From assembly GCF_963678635.1 (NCBI RefSeq), contig NC_087062.1, positions 77,060,349 through 77,124,348 on the forward strand: a DNA stretch of 64,000 bases, read 5' to 3'. A program made the position numbers and the translations under genes. This stretch comes from Symsagittifera roscoffensis. Taxonomy: Eukaryota; Xenacoelomorpha; Acoela; Convolutidae. A model generated the notes under the pieces. The model had not been told where the DNA came from and made no database searches. It was given only the letters and a program-made list of their open reading frames with translations. Of this stretch, positions 11,901 through 26,900 are shown piece by piece (the stretch's first letter is position 1; the number at the start of each line of letters is the position of its first letter).

Positions 11901-14900
11901 TTGGAGGGTAACCTTTTCGTGGCAGAGGAGTCAAAAGACAATAATTTATACTAGCTGTGTAAAAGTGGACCTCCAAAAAGTTATGTAGATCAGAATTGAC
12001 AATTGATTGAAAACTTCGAGGGACATTTTTGCGCGTTTTACAATTCTGAAAGACAAACGCCCGACAAATCAGTGAGTTGTACAATTTTGACTGGCTGAAA
12101 AGTTTTCCCTTTCGCACTTTCTGACGGGAGTGGATGCAGGATTTTCGCGAGGGTATTTGAAAGCTTCGAAGACTTTTACTAAGTCGCTCATATTTATTGT
12201 TTTTAGCTCGATTAAAACAGCATTAAGAACTTCTGGTAAACAGGTAAAAACTGCCGTTTTGCAAAACTTTCGCGCGTTTAGACAGTTTCTACTGCTGGTC
12301 CGGCCAATGATTGTTGTCCTTGAATGGAGACTGTTTGGGTGGTGACTGCGTCGAAATCTTTTTGTTCCGACTTGGGAAGAAAACGGAATATTTATGCTCG
12401 GTGTGTTTTTTTTATTCAGTTAATTTTCGCCAATCGAAATAATCTTTTTCAACAAAAATTTTTTATACCCCCTTGTAGATATCAACTCCTTGAGTTTAAA
12501 TTTTAAAAAAATCTATTTAACCTCCAGTTTTTTTTAAAGTTCTGGGGGTTTAATAATTGCCAAGTTGGACATGTTCTGGCCTAAATAATGCGCGGTTTGA
12601 AGAATTTATTTCTAATGCTGAGAGCGTAGACCGAATTGTTTATGAGTGGCGAATTATCCCGCGCAACAAAATCGCTCCAAATTGAATTGAGGCTAGCTAA
12701 TCGGTCGTATTAATTTTGTAGGACTCATCATTTTACTCTTTGATATTGTCCAAAATTTACAGGTTTTTCATTATTTTCTTTTCCCAAAAACTATTCGATA
12801 TGAATTTAGGGACAGTCGCAACATTCGGGGCTTTGCCCTCATATACGAGCAGTCTTGTTATTTGTTATGGAAACTTGGGAAAATTGAGGCTGGAGCAATT
12901 TCATCTTTACTTCACATAATATTCAGAAAAATTTTAAAATTTTCATCATTCATCATTTGTTAAAATTTGGCTAAATTGGGAAAATTAGCGCGCAATAAAT
13001 TTCGTTCTTTTAACGCGTGAGCGGGTATTTAAGCCGGTTCAGAAATGGTCGCAGTTTAATTTGAGGCGAGCTAGTTGGAACTAATAATACGTACTAGATG
13101 TTAATTGCATCCAATTGTACTTCTCTTAGCTCGTGGGGGAATAAAAAAACAATCTGAAACAAATTATTTAAAATTTATTTTCCAAATTTTATTACAACTG
13201 GGTACTCAAACTTTTCACGTAAATATTTTTTCTCGAACTCAGTTCCAAGAATTACCGCAACAGATATATTGTGAGCATGTCAGCACTTAAGATATCTTCC
13301 CTATTCGAAATTTGCTTTTTATATTATTTGTTGTTTTATCAAGTAGCTTGTTTTTACCAAAATTTGTAGTTGTACGATTCAATTTTTCTTTTTTTTCGAC
13401 CTATTAGGTTTCGGCCTGATATTGCATCAATTGATGATTACAATTCTTTTTTGTGCGTGTGTGTATTGTCTGAAAGGGAACTTGGTTTTCTAATTTTTTC
13501 AGTCTTTTTTGAGTTTTTTCGGCTTAAAGGGTTTTTTCTCCGTAGCTTTACTTTTTGTCTTTTTATCGCTTGGTAAGTTTTCTTCCGTTGCTAATTTTGG
13601 ATTATATTGATTTTGCTTGTTTTTTTTCAAAGCTAGTTGTTATCATTTTGTTTTGATATATATAGTTTTTGAATTTTTTTTCTTAAATTTTTTCGATTAT
13701 TCTATCAAACTGAAATATGACAACAAGTTTAACAAAATCACTGAATCAATTCTCCAGCGTGTTCAACTCTGCAGCAACCAAACACGCTCAATTTCTTGAA
13801 AACTCAGTTTTAATCGCTGGGGTACAAAAATTACTAGCAGGCGGCTAAAGGACTATGCTCGAATCCGGCCAGCATCTGGTTTTCCTAATTCCAAAATTTT
13901 TAAGATCAAATACTGATCAGCCTATAGGTTGTCTGCTTATGGTTTGTCGGCTTAGTTGCCAAATGTTTTTGTTTTTTGCCTTTCTTTCGTAAGATGATTT
14001 TTTGTAACCAAAAGTTTTTTGTGAATTTTGATGTAATTTGTTATTTTGCGAGAGCAAGTCTTGTAATCGGGAATCAGGCGTTTTTCCCGTAAAAAAACCT
14101 TTGACATATTTGTAATGGAAATTGATGTTGCTTTATTACCAAACCTTAGCAACTTAAAGGCCTTATCGCTTTTGGTCTGGAGTTAATGCAGTTGCTTTTG
14201 AAACTGAAGGTCAGGGGTTTGAGTCCCAGCCGGATATTTTTATTTCAGTGTCTCAAGTTTTATTTCCGGGAAATTTTCATTAGTCGGCTTTGTAGTTTGT
14301 AAGCTTATGTTTTTCGGCTTAGTTGCAACCCCGCACTTTTTTGCGCTGTAACTACTTTTCATTCCAGTCTCAAGTTTCGTTGAGTAAATCCTGTATTTAT
14401 TCAAAATAAGTTTAATTGACTGGCATTTTGTCCGTTTTTCTTTGTTTTCTTTCGCTTAGAATTTTTGTTCGGCCTAGATGATATCGGTTCTTGTTTTGTC
14501 GATTGTAAACATTTTCGGCTGTTGTTTTGTTCTTTTGATGAATTTTTTTTTGCATGGGTATAAAGATAAAAGGTGATTTTTCATGTTTTCACTATATTAG
14601 CTCGGCTGATTGTATGAAGGTTAAAAATTCAAAATTTTTAATCTTACAAATTTTGTTCCTGGGAACAATTTTTGTTGATTTTTTCGTTTTTGGTTTGTCT
14701 ACAAGTTTTCGGCATAGTGTACGCTTAAAAAGAACTAAAAGCATGTTTTATGGTAGTGGCTATATTTCTCGTCGGATTTTCAGAGGTTGAAGATTTCGTA
14801 TTTTGTAACAATCCAATTTTTTGGCTGAGTAAACGCTTAAGAATACTACAACTTTGTTTAATTCTAGTGGCTCTCCTTCTCGTGTTTTTCAGTCATTGAC

Positions 14901-17900
14901 TTTTTCGTACTACAAAAATTGTGAATTTTTTTTATGACAACCACTTTCCTTGGCGTTCTTTTTGAATCAATTGTTATCTAACGACGTGTTGCTGGCTTAG
15001 TGGACGCTCGGAAATTACTTAAAGCGGGCTTGATGATATCGGTTGTGTATCCCGTCTGTTTTTTTTATCGATCGAGTTTCTCTTATTTCCAAAGCCTTGT
15101 TGAGTTTTTATGGCAAACATTTCCTTTGGTATTTTTGTTTTCAGATCAATTGGCGTCTAACCACGTGTTATGGCTTAGTGAAAGCATGGAAATTATTAAA
15201 AATGTGCTTATTGCTAGTGGTTGTGTTTTTCGTCTGTTTTTCTGAGTTTGAATTTTTCATTTTTCCAAAATAATTGTTGTTTTTTTCAAAATAAAAAATA
15301 AAAATTTTGTTTGCAATTTTTGTTTTTTGGATCAATTGGCGTCTAACCACGTGTTGTTGACCTAGAAATTCAGAAAATACTAAAAGCGTGTTTTTTAGTG
15401 GTTGTGTTTCTCGTCTGTTTTTCTGTGATCAAAATGTTGGTATTACCATTTTTTTCCACTTAGTTTTTTTCCATCTCACTGACAATTTAATAGCTTGCAA
15501 TGGTACGCTGTTGTTTTGTCGCAAGTGATGCGAAGCGCCGCTTGGTTTCTGTGTTCAACTTTTTAGACTACGGACTTCTTTTTTTTCTAACCTGATTCGC
15601 AAGGGAAAAATGTTCATTAAAAGTGTTCCTTTATTTGCTATCATCACGATCTGTATCATTGGAAATTCCATGGCATCTGTTTTCTGCACAATTTGTGGCT
15701 AGTGTTTGTGACTCATTAAATGACCGTGGCTGAATGATTAGATTTGAAACCCATAATCACTAGGTCGGAGTTCGAATCCGAGAGCTAGGCTTATTTCTAC
15801 CTTTTTTTATTGCACTTTATAGAGCTGCTTTTTGTCGTTTTCTTGCTTGTCTTTAGTTACGTTTTTTGTCAGACAATTTTGTCCACCTCAAAAATGGTTT
15901 TAGGGGTTTAAGTAGTGTATCACTTTAATGCTTTTTTTGGTCGTGATTTGGATTCTAAGAAGAAAATGTTGGACGAATTTAGAGGAATTGGGCTGACATC
16001 CCAATTCAATTTGGCTCCAATGTAAACAATATTTAGTTTTTATTACTTCTAATTTCTCATTTACTTTTCATCTAATTCAGCCATTCTTTGCTTTTAAACT
16101 ATTGGCAGTAAGTACAGAAATTTTGACCAACAAATTGTGTTTTTTTTCTGAGCACGCTCCCCTTCAAAATAAGTATATACTGGCGCCCTTAGACACATTT
16201 TAAGGTCGGGCGAAAATATATGTCATAAAAGAATACCAAAGGGGACCCTTTGTTTGGTCAGGGGGTCGGATCCCTGACGGGGGGAAACTCGTGCGCCTAA
16301 GGCGCATTTTGAAACTTTTTAGGGCTAATAGATTAGATTGGTCCTCAATTAGCTACATTTGGGAAAATTTGCAACCAAATTGGACAAGGTCCTAAACCCC
16401 TCCGCCTCGCCGCACTACTGCTGTGGTTATTAAGTGCTAGAGATGATCGTAAGATGTGACCTGTTTTGATTGAAATGTCTTCGTAGTTGATGACTTCGGG
16501 TGCCACAAACTCTGCTGTGCCCCAGAGCACCTTTAGAGACTCTCCTGGCTTCTGCTCCTGGGCCAGGCCAAAATCAATCACTTTGATCTTGTTGCTGAAA
16601 TGAACAATAGTTGAAAACAAAACGAAGCCCGTACCTTATTCTGATTGGTGTATTAGATGGGCCCGCATATTTTTCAGCTGCTTTAAAGCCGTTTTTTAAT
16701 TTTGATTAGAAGGATAAGTCAAAAGAAAATCAATCATCAATATTTGAGAAAAACTGGTCTTCAAAAAGCATAGAAGTTTGCGACCCCATTTTTTGCAAAC
16801 TTTTCTTGCGTGCGTGCGGTGTGTGGGGCTAAAAATTAGCTTATACAAAAAATAAAAACTGAATTATTGACAATAAAATAAAATTTTTGTAAATTTAGCT
16901 TAAAATGAATCAATTTCAGGAGTGACTAGGCACTCTAAGTTTGTCTAAAAAGTAAGAGCCGGTTTTTCTTCACATTAAGGAAAAACTTCGAATTCTTTTT
17001 TCAAATTTTTTGTATTAAGCGAATTAACTAAATTTAAGCGTTTATCGAGCGCAACGTTCAAAAACCTTAGATTAATACGTCTGAGACTCATTCAGAGCAA
17101 CTATCGAATCTTCTAAAATCTGTATTATTACGTTAGCAATACTTATATGTGTCGGACAAAACGCTTGTTAGTAATATAGGGTCTTTTCTATTTTTTGTCT
17201 TAGAAAGTAAATCTAAACTTCGCTGGAAAATATTTTGTTAGAAAAGAAGATAGTATGAATTTACTGCAAGTTACCATTAGACTCAATATTTCTTTTAAGG
17301 GTTGATTTTGAGATATTTTGAATGAGAATGGTGTTTTTAGAGAGAGAGGTTGGGGTGTTGTAAGACAAAATTGTTGGAATTAATCTCAGTAGTTTTCAGC
17401 TTCTATTTTACTTCATTGGGAAATCTCCCAATGGGTCGTAGCAAATAAGAAGTTATTTTCTAACTTCGTTATCTCTCGTGAATGTTATTCGTGCATTCGT
17501 ATTTTACGAGAAGAGTTGTTCGTACGTTCGTATTTTACGTTACGAGAAGAATCGTTATTATTCGCATTTAACGAGAAAAGTCGTTTTAATTTCCAATACT
17601 TAAAACGTTATACGAGTTTTTCCAAATGCTTTTCCATTCATTTTGCAAAGGGATATAAACAAATTTATTTTATGGTGGCGGCGGCTTCACGCTTTGTGAG
17701 CACAATAAGTTTTATGTTTCTGTTTCAATCTGAAGTCAGAACAGTATTATTATAGAATTGTTTTTTTTTTTTCAAAAAATTTCCGAACCTCTTGAAACAC
17801 AATGAATTCGATTTAACTTCAAGGCTACACAGTTTCAAAAATTTGCATTTACAGTCTCAATTCAGTCTAAAACGAACCACCTTAAAAGCAACTTACATGC

Positions 17901-20900
17901 TTACAAAAACTATTTTTTTGCTAGGCGATTCCTGCAACGAAATAACTTGAAGTATTTGAAATTTTCATTGCTCAAACAGCTCGCTTAGAATTTTTTTTTG
18001 CAAACTATTTTGGTCTTCGAAATAAATTGAAATGTTTCATTATCTGAACTTTTCGCGTAGAAAACTCTAATTTCAAAGGGTTCATATCTTGAATAGCTTG
18101 CTTAGTTAAACTTGAAAGTTTTCACGAAGCGACTCGCTGTGTGATCCAAGTTGAAAAAACTTTATAGCTGTAATAGCTTGGACTTTTTGTCAATGATTCA
18201 GTCTTAAAAAAGTTGAAGTATTTCAAAGTTTCATAGCTTGAATAAGTTGCCTAGAAAGTTTAAATATTTGAAAGCCAATTTGTCTATGAAACAGCTTGAA
18301 ATATTTCATGGCTTGAATTTTTTGCTTTGAAAAATTTAATTTTTTTCATAACCGAATCAATTCATCGAATAACTTGAAAAACCTAATTTTTTCCACTAAC
18401 TCTGTCAATAATTTTTTTCACGATTCGGTCTATGAATTAAATTGAGCTTAAATATAAAAACGTAAACTTGTTGCGGACCAATTATTTCAAGATTGCATCG
18501 CTTGAATAGCTTGCTAAGAAAAACTTGAACTTTTCGCAGATAGATTTGCTTTTTTAAACTACTTGACATGTTTCAACTTTCATTGCTTGATTTTTGGTCT
18601 AGAAAACAACTTGAATTGTTTCGAACTTTCACTGCCTCATTAGTTTGCTTAAAAATATGAACTTGTCGTGAACTGGTTGGCACAATAGCTTGCATAGGAA
18701 AATTTATACTTTTTATAAGAGGACTTGATCTATAAAACAACCTGAAGTTCTTAAGTTCATCGCTCAAATACCTCACTTTGAGAAATTTCAAATTTCAAAA
18801 TATTTTGGTCTAAGATACATGTCATATTTCAAGTTTTCGTTGCTTAAAAATCACTTGGGCTTTTTAAAAACTGATTTGCTCTAAGAAACAAGTGAAAGTA
18901 TTTCAAAGCCTGACTGGATTAAAAAAACTTGATTTTCTGCTTACAAGTCGGTCTAGAAAAGTTACTTAACGTATTTCAATTTTTCATATCTTGAACAGTT
19001 CGCGTAAAATAAAATTTGAGTTTTTCGCTAACCGATCCAGTCTATGAAATAAACTGAAAAATATCACGATTTTAACGCTTGAATGGATTCATTAGAAAAA
19101 CTTCCGATTCCCTTCATGAAATAACTTGTCTTTTGTCAAAACTTTGAAGCTAGCTTAGAAAAATTGAAAAAAAAAAACATTTTGGTCTGAAATAACTTGA
19201 ATTGTTTCAAAATTTTATAGCTTGAATAACTTGGTTTCAAACCGTTTTGCCCAATGAAATAATTTAAAATGTATTATCGTTTGAATGATGTCAATAGAGA
19301 AAATTAATATTTTTGCCATCCGATTTTTTTCATGAAACAACTTGAACTCTTCCAAAGATTCATAGCTGAAATTGCTTGCTTAGAAAGCCCTATTTTTTGT
19401 TTAGAAAGCCCTAATAATTCGGTCTAACAAACAAGTTTAAATATTTTCAAGTTTCATTGCTTGAATGGCTTCCATAGAAAAATTTATATTCCTCGCTATA
19501 AGATTGGCTACATAAAACAACTTGAAATATTTCAAAATTTCATCGCTTTGTATATTGCTTAAAAAAACTTTATTTAATTGCCAGCTGATTCGTTCATGAA
19601 ATTTTCAAAAAGCCATTCGGTCTAAGAAACAACTTGAAATGTTTTGAAAATTCATTGCTTGAAGGGCTTTAATACGAAATTTTAAATTGTTTTGCCATTC
19701 GATTTGCTTCTTGAAAAAACTCAAAATTTTACAAAAAGTCAAGGCTTGAATAGCTTGCTGAGAAAAAAAATTTTTTCCGAGCGGTTCGGTTTTTTAATCA
19801 ACTTGAAATATTTCGAAGTTCCTCTTCTTGAATTGCTTGCATGGGAATTTGTTAAACCTTTTTACGAAAAAGTGTAACTTACAGTTGTTTGAAAAATTTT
19901 CTTGCTGGGTTTGCTTGATCAAAAAAGGACAACTCTTTTTTTGCAGCCGATTGGTTATTTGAGACGGGCTTGCTAGTATTTTTCTAAACGCAGGCCAAAG
20001 GCTCTTCGGACTCAGTGCTCAAGCAAAATTTTAAGTGTTAAGGACAATGGTTAAGCAAAATGTTTGATTGATTTAGACGCTTTTTCCGATCTGAAAATTG
20101 GACAATATTCAATTTAAGATGTTTATTAAGGTCAAGACCAAGATGTCTAGACAGATAGTCTTGAAGTTTTGAGAACCATTACGTCGTTAAGTTTTTAATA
20201 GTTGCATGATAATGAGTGGGTTGGACGATAATGGGGTGTTTTAGGGGTGCAATTTTTTTGCCAAAACTTAATCTACCAGAAGCTTGTAATTTAGGCGCTA
20301 TGGATGGTTTTACGAACTTTCAGGCTGCAGCAAAGTTCAAATTAGAAATGGAAAGATTTTGTGCTAATTTTATTTTTATTTGGATAGTCATTCTTTAGTA
20401 AATACCATAGGGGTGGCGATTATAAAGTAGATCTTGGGAACTTTTTTAAGTAGGTCCAGGCCACATATTCGAATTCGAAATAACGCTTTTGTGCTAATTT
20501 ACTGTTTTTTATAGGGGTGGCCATTTGCCATACTTTAGTAGATAATATAGCGGTGGCAATTGTTAGGCTCGTATATCAAGGCAAAGCCCTGAATGTTCCG
20601 ACTGCCCCTTAACTGGTCTCGATTAGTTTTTGTTGTACAAGTGCTAACATTTGATTAGAATAAATATGACCAATTGTAATTGGCCTCAATTCAATTTGGA
20701 ACGATTATGATTGCGGATAATTTTTTCCACACAAGAAAGTAAAGTTAGCCTATTGAAACTATAAAACTATTATTCGAGCAGCGATGCCATCCACATTTTA
20801 GTTTAGTGCGAGCAGACTCTTTTGGCAATCCAAAGAAATCCGGATCGATACTCATACGCTAACAGCTTTGGTAAAATCGGTCTGATTTAAAAAAAAAACT

Positions 20901-23900
20901 ATCTCAGGCATATAGTTACCTCACTTTCTTCGTAAGACGGAACAATAAACCAAGCAGACGAAATCAGTGCGATTGACAAAACTTGTTGATTATTCGGAGA
21001 ACAAAAAATTGTTTTCTTCCGATACAATTAAAATTTAGTGGCTGGTTGCATTACAGACGCTTTTGCAAGTGTACAAAACTGAGTTCTAATGCAAAGACCA
21101 ACAAAACTTCTAGTGTCATGGCAAAACCATAGATGTTCCTGCTGCTCTTTAGCATGTATTAAGTAGTTTTTGATGTTGAAAATGATAAACATTATAAACA
21201 AAAACGATAAAAACTCACACTTTTCAATATCTTCCCATATCATGCTTGCTAAAAAAAGTGTCTAATTCGCTTCTTATAGGGTGATCGAGCTTACCAAGAA
21301 CATCGAAACAATTAAAGTTGGAATGATATCTGATCCCTGTTATTTCTTTCCTTAAGCTTTAATGAACGAATGGTATCGCAGGTTAAGCTTTGTAGAACGA
21401 ATTGTACCGCAGATTAATGAACTTAAATTGACCTAAGTTGCATTTTTCAAACTGTTATTACTCAAAAACTTTCGCTGGTATTTTTGTTCCGACTTTCGAT
21501 ACGAAAGTAACGGAATATTTGTGCTCGGGTGGGTTTTTTTTTCTTCAGACAAATTTTGACTTTTTAATTAGACATTTTTGACGGAATTTTTTTTATATCA
21601 TTCAAAAGGTATTGTTGTCCTGAGCTTAAATTTGAAAAGATATTTTACTTGTGATCATTTTTTGTAAAGTTAATGGGGCTTAAAGATTGCCATTTTGGCC
21701 AATTTGGGACAATTAATGCGCGATATATTTATTAAACTTTTTAACGCGATATATTTAAATAAGTTATTAAGTTTTATTGCAGCCACAAAGCCGCACTTTA
21801 CTCTAGGGCAAGCATACTCGCCTTACAACCCCAAAATTTCCGGATCGATGCCCATACGCAGTCAACTTTTCAAAATTGGTCTGAATAAAACCACCCCGGG
21901 CATATATATTCCTCATTTTCTTTGAAAATCGGAACAATCAATGCTTCAAAGCGCGCACAAATTAGTCCAGAGCATGCCCAAATTGGCAACTTTCAAACTG
22001 GATTTTTTCGAGCAGAAATTTTCAAAAACTGATAGGCAAAATGTTTTTTTTTTTACATTTGATTTTAGGGAGTCGATATCTTCAGTGGGGTATAAAATTG
22101 ATTTGGTAGAAAATTGACTGAATAAAAAACCACCCCAAGCATAAATGTTCCGTTTTCTTCGAAAATGGGAACATTAAACTTTTATATTCGAGCTGAGAAC
22201 CTTGATATTCTTAATTTGCAGTAATTATTTTTACTAGTGTTGTTAAATATAAAGCTGAAACGTGTCTGAAGAAAAAACTACCCCGAGCAGATGGTAGGGC
22301 AACAATTCGTAAGAGGCGACAATTAGCAAGAAGGCATTGGCAAGTAGAATACGCTTGCTCCGCTTCGCTTCGCTGCGCTTACATCAGGCACGAGGAGAAT
22401 ACTGCGCGTCAATCAGTGTTCCCCGCTTAATCTACTGTTACGAATTGTTGCATGTTACGAATTGTCGCCCGTTACGAATTGTCGCCTCGCGCGAGCAGAT
22501 ATGTTTCTATTGCTTTCTCTCTTCGAAACTTGCAATAAAAGTATCTGACAAATTATTTCGATCTTTTGATGCCTTTGTGTGGGGTGAATGCAACCCAATT
22601 GATCTAGTAGTGGCAATTTGTGGTAACTTTTCCCGACTATTTTGTGCTGTATCTGATTAGAGATCATTTAAAAATCTAGAGCGTGTTAATCAGTCCTATT
22701 GGTAAACTCTAAGATACTGTTGGCTATTCTTAGATAAGTTTGTTTCCTACAAATTAAGTGCACGCCGTTTTACTTATCAAAAATCTGTTTCCACTTCGGA
22801 GAGTAACTAATGGACAGTGTCTGATACTCATAACAGTTTGTAAACCTTTTAAAAGTTGCTCTGAATAAAAACTTGCTATTATATTGGTAGTTTCAGTTTG
22901 AACTGCATTAACCGCTCTCAAGCAGTTTCTATTTTCTAATAAAAGGATGATCAAAAGATGAATTTGATGTGAACAAACTTATGTGACCGACATAATGGTA
23001 AAATAATTCAGCATGTCAAATGGGTTCACAACCAATTTTTGTTCCACCTACAAGGCTCGATTTCAGTTGCGTATTTTTTGTGGATTGGATTATGCACTCT
23101 AGTTTCTTTTTGCGAATATGCACTCTAGTTTTTTTCCGAACTAATATACCCTGAGATCTAATTGTCACAGTTTATTTTCCTAAAAAAACTGGCGGGAAAT
23201 TATGTATGTATCACGAAAAATTCATTCAGTTTTGATTTTTGTTTTGAAAAGCCTCCACATTCTACTAGGACAAACTAAAACTAGAAATGATAGTTTTTCA
23301 TATTGGTTGTTATTATTCTAAATTTAAACAAAGAGAGCCGGTTGCTGTGCATGTAGTACAAAACGTAACGACTCAAGAAAAACCAAAATTAAAAGTAAAA
23401 ACTTTTTTCAAACGTTTTTTTAAATTGTTTTTCTAAATTCCTATTGAATTAGATGGGAAACTGTCCAAATTAGAAATAACATGGCTAAAATAAAGTTGAA
23501 ATGTTTGGTATTGAAATAAAGAAAACTAGTAGTTGCGGGTCAGCCTATCATCAATTTTTGTCTAATTTAGACTGAAAACCAATTTTTCTCGACACTGAGC
23601 AAGTTTTTTTAATGTTTCTTTTGCACTAGTGGAAAAAAGTATGCGCAAATTCAGGATTTTACTCTGTGAAATGCTTGTTTTCAATATACATTTTGGACTA
23701 CATTTCCTTCGAAACTCAGTAAAATTTTAGCATTGACCGTGAGCAAATGATCAGAGCTACCATCTGTAGAAGTATCAATAGTTGATTTCAATGAATTAGC
23801 AATGTGATCTGGCTCTAAAAATGCCAGTTTTTCTCATCTGCACTAAGTCTTTTTACTTCGCGTGAATAAGTAACAAACGTCTGAGTTAAGTTAAAAATTT

Positions 23901-26900
23901 CACACTGATTGTTTCCATTTTCTCGCTGAGAATGTCTAACGTCGCATGAACAACTTCTTTACTCCGCTTATTCAAGAAAGATTTCATTACAATGCAAAAC
24001 TTAGTGCAGATGAGGAAAACTGGCATTTTCAGACCCGGATTACATTGGTAAGTCATTGAAACCAAATATTGATAATTTCACAGATGGTAGCTCTGCTCAT
24101 TTGTTCTCGGTCAATGTAAAAATTTTACTGAGTTTTGACGGAAATGTAGTTCAAAATATACATTGAAAACAGGCATTTCACAGAGTAAAATCTTGAATTT
24201 GCGCTTAATTTTGTCCAATAGTGTAGGAATCCGAATTGCAACCAAAAGGGACTACTATGATTCTACACTTGACCCTTTACAACATTTCATTGAGGCAGTC
24301 AAAATTGACTGGAAAAAAACCAATTCCTTCCCATTCTCCGAGAGTGGTCACAAAAAAGTGTGATGGCAAATGGCCATAATCGTAAAGCTGCAGAGAACTC
24401 AGAATAAGTGACAACTGGCAATGATGGTGAGTGTAATCATGGCCGTTGTCATCAAGTTCTTTTACCAGTTTTTTGCAGATCATTAAAGGATGATTCCGCA
24501 GATAATACTCATTTAGCACGGATTAATTGGGAATTACCCTACGATACCTAGTTTGACGTTTCCTACGGTACCTATTAGATCTATTAATCTAATTTTTAGA
24601 TTTTTGTGCCATAGTTTGGGGATATAGTCGGAATTAGTGTAAGTGTTTTTTTTCCGACTTTCGATACGAAAGTAACGGAATATTTGTGCTCGGGGTGGGT
24701 TTTTTTTCTTCAGACAAATTTCGACTTTTTAACTACCCATTTTTGACGGAATTTTTTCATATCATTCAAAAAGTATTGTTGTCCTGAGCTTAAGTTTGAA
24801 AAGATATTTCACCTGTGATCATTTTTCGTAAAATTATGAGGGTTTAAATATTGCCATTTCGGCCAATTTAGAACAATTAACGCGCGATATATTTCGCGCG
24901 ATTAACGCGTAAGCGGAGATTTAATCCGTCTGAGAAATCGTTTCAAATTGGTTGAACGAAGCTTATTTGCCATAATTGATTTGTTACTAGGAGCGAAATT
25001 TATTCTTTTGTACTTTATATGGCGTGTGGGGGGTTGATTTTCATAAAAAATTGCAAATTTTAGAAGAAAAAAAAATTTCGTTTTATTTCATTTCATTTAA
25101 TTTTTTTATGTTATTACTGCTGCTCCATAAACCTTAAAGGCAGTCGGAACATTCAGGGCTTCGCCCTGATACGAGCAGTCTTGTTTAAATTTTAACTTGG
25201 TTTGCTTAAATTGATAGCTTGGCAACAATCGTTATGCACTTTTAGCCATACAAGCTACAGTTTTGCACCCTTGTAGTTGTGCAAAAATGCTCTTTGTTAT
25301 CCGTAATAGTCATTATCCGTATGCTCTTTGTTATTAGTCAAGGTAGTTTTTTTTTCAAAAATCCTGAAAATTTAAAAAGATCTACTTGCTAGCATGTTAT
25401 GCATGTTAAGCCAATAAAAACACTAAAGTCATAAAAAGTTATCAAGTAGGTCAAGGTTGATTTTTGATGTTCATATGTATCAGTGAAACACGCAATATTT
25501 AAAGAGTTCAGCTTTCACTAAATGCAATTCTAAGTTCAAATGCTCTTGCTAACTTAGATGAATGCAAAAAACCGTCGTCGTTCGAAACGGTCAAATACCG
25601 AAATTTTTCTCTGGTTAAAACTATCATGTACAAAAAAATGGTTAATGCTGTTTCTATTAAGCTTACTAAGTAAGCCATAATACTGCGCAGAAAAACAATT
25701 TAATCTCAAAAAACCTTAAAAAATGTCTTATATTGATTTTCGAAATTTTTTGCAAAACTTATGATGGTATATTTAAAATAATTGGTATTTTTATTTGAGC
25801 TGTTGTCTTCTAAGTAGTTAAAGGCTTTCCAATAAATCCTTCCTCATTCAAAAGGGAACCACTGTGGGGCTACCAGATAGTCAAAATCTGCTTATACAGT
25901 GTCCCTAACGCAGTGAAATTATTTTCAATTTGTAGTACAAACCTGCGTCTGAATTCAAACTAAAAGTCGATTTGATGTCGTAGGTGCTTGCTAGTGAAAT
26001 TTACTGCGTCTCTGACAAGAGATGATTAAAAGCTGAAAATTCTTTTTTTCTCAACTCTGCTAAATTTATTAAATTTGATTAGAAAATGTTATAGATTTGA
26101 TCACCTTTCATAATTGATCTCAAACCCCAAAAACACGAGAAGAATGTGAAAAATAATCAAAGATTCGAAACGTCTTTGCTACAACTTAAATCACAGTTGA
26201 AAAGTTTTGGTATGCTATAACACTCGACCCCATCTGACATTCTTCTGTGGCACCTGATTTTTTGCGATCATCCTGGTGTTTATGGAGAGACGGCACTTAC
26301 CTCTCTGGGTTGACTAGGAGGATATTTTCCGGCTTCAAGTCCAGGTGGATGATACTGTGGTCGTGCATGAACTTCAGTGCCTCGCACAACTGTATGAGGT
26401 AGAACTTGCATGTGCGCTCCGAGTACTCGGTGTTCACGACTCTGTAGAACAACTCGCCTCCTGTCAGAAACTCCAGAATCAAAATCATCCGAGTCGACTC
26501 CTGAAAGGCGTCGTAGAGTTGCAACAGTCTCGGATGTTGCAATTTCTGCATGATGGCGATTTCGTTGAGAATGTCTCCGATTTTGCTCATTTTGAGATCG
26601 ATGTACTTGCAGGCGAGTGTGCGACCCGAAACTATTTCGGAGCAGCGCACCACCCGGCCGAACTTACCCGACCCCAATTCCTCGTGAGCTTTGTAGTACT
26701 TGTCCACAGTCTCGGGGGGACTTTTGATGACGACATTTCGAACTTCGAAAGGCGCTTCAACCTGAAATGGAACAATAGTTGACCAATATATCGGTTATTT
26801 TTCAGTTATTGTTCCGACTTTCGATACGAAAGTAACGGAATATTTGTGCTCGGGGTGGGTTTTTTTTTCTTCAGACAAATTTCGACTTTTTAACTAGCCA

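Noticed and set aside
15722-15790. Functional tRNA-Met gene
   Set aside because: The T-arm and A-box are good, but the acceptor stem halves do not pair, and the segment is embedded in a repeated unit.
22337-22660. 107-codon plus-strand frame with a locally G+C-richer start
   Set aside because: No family, signal or splice support. The start overlaps short gaattgtcgcc-type repeats.
26345-26782. 145-codon plus-strand open frame
   Set aside because: It is the exact complement of the kinase exon, whose minus-strand frame carries every kinase motif. The plus frame is a shadow.
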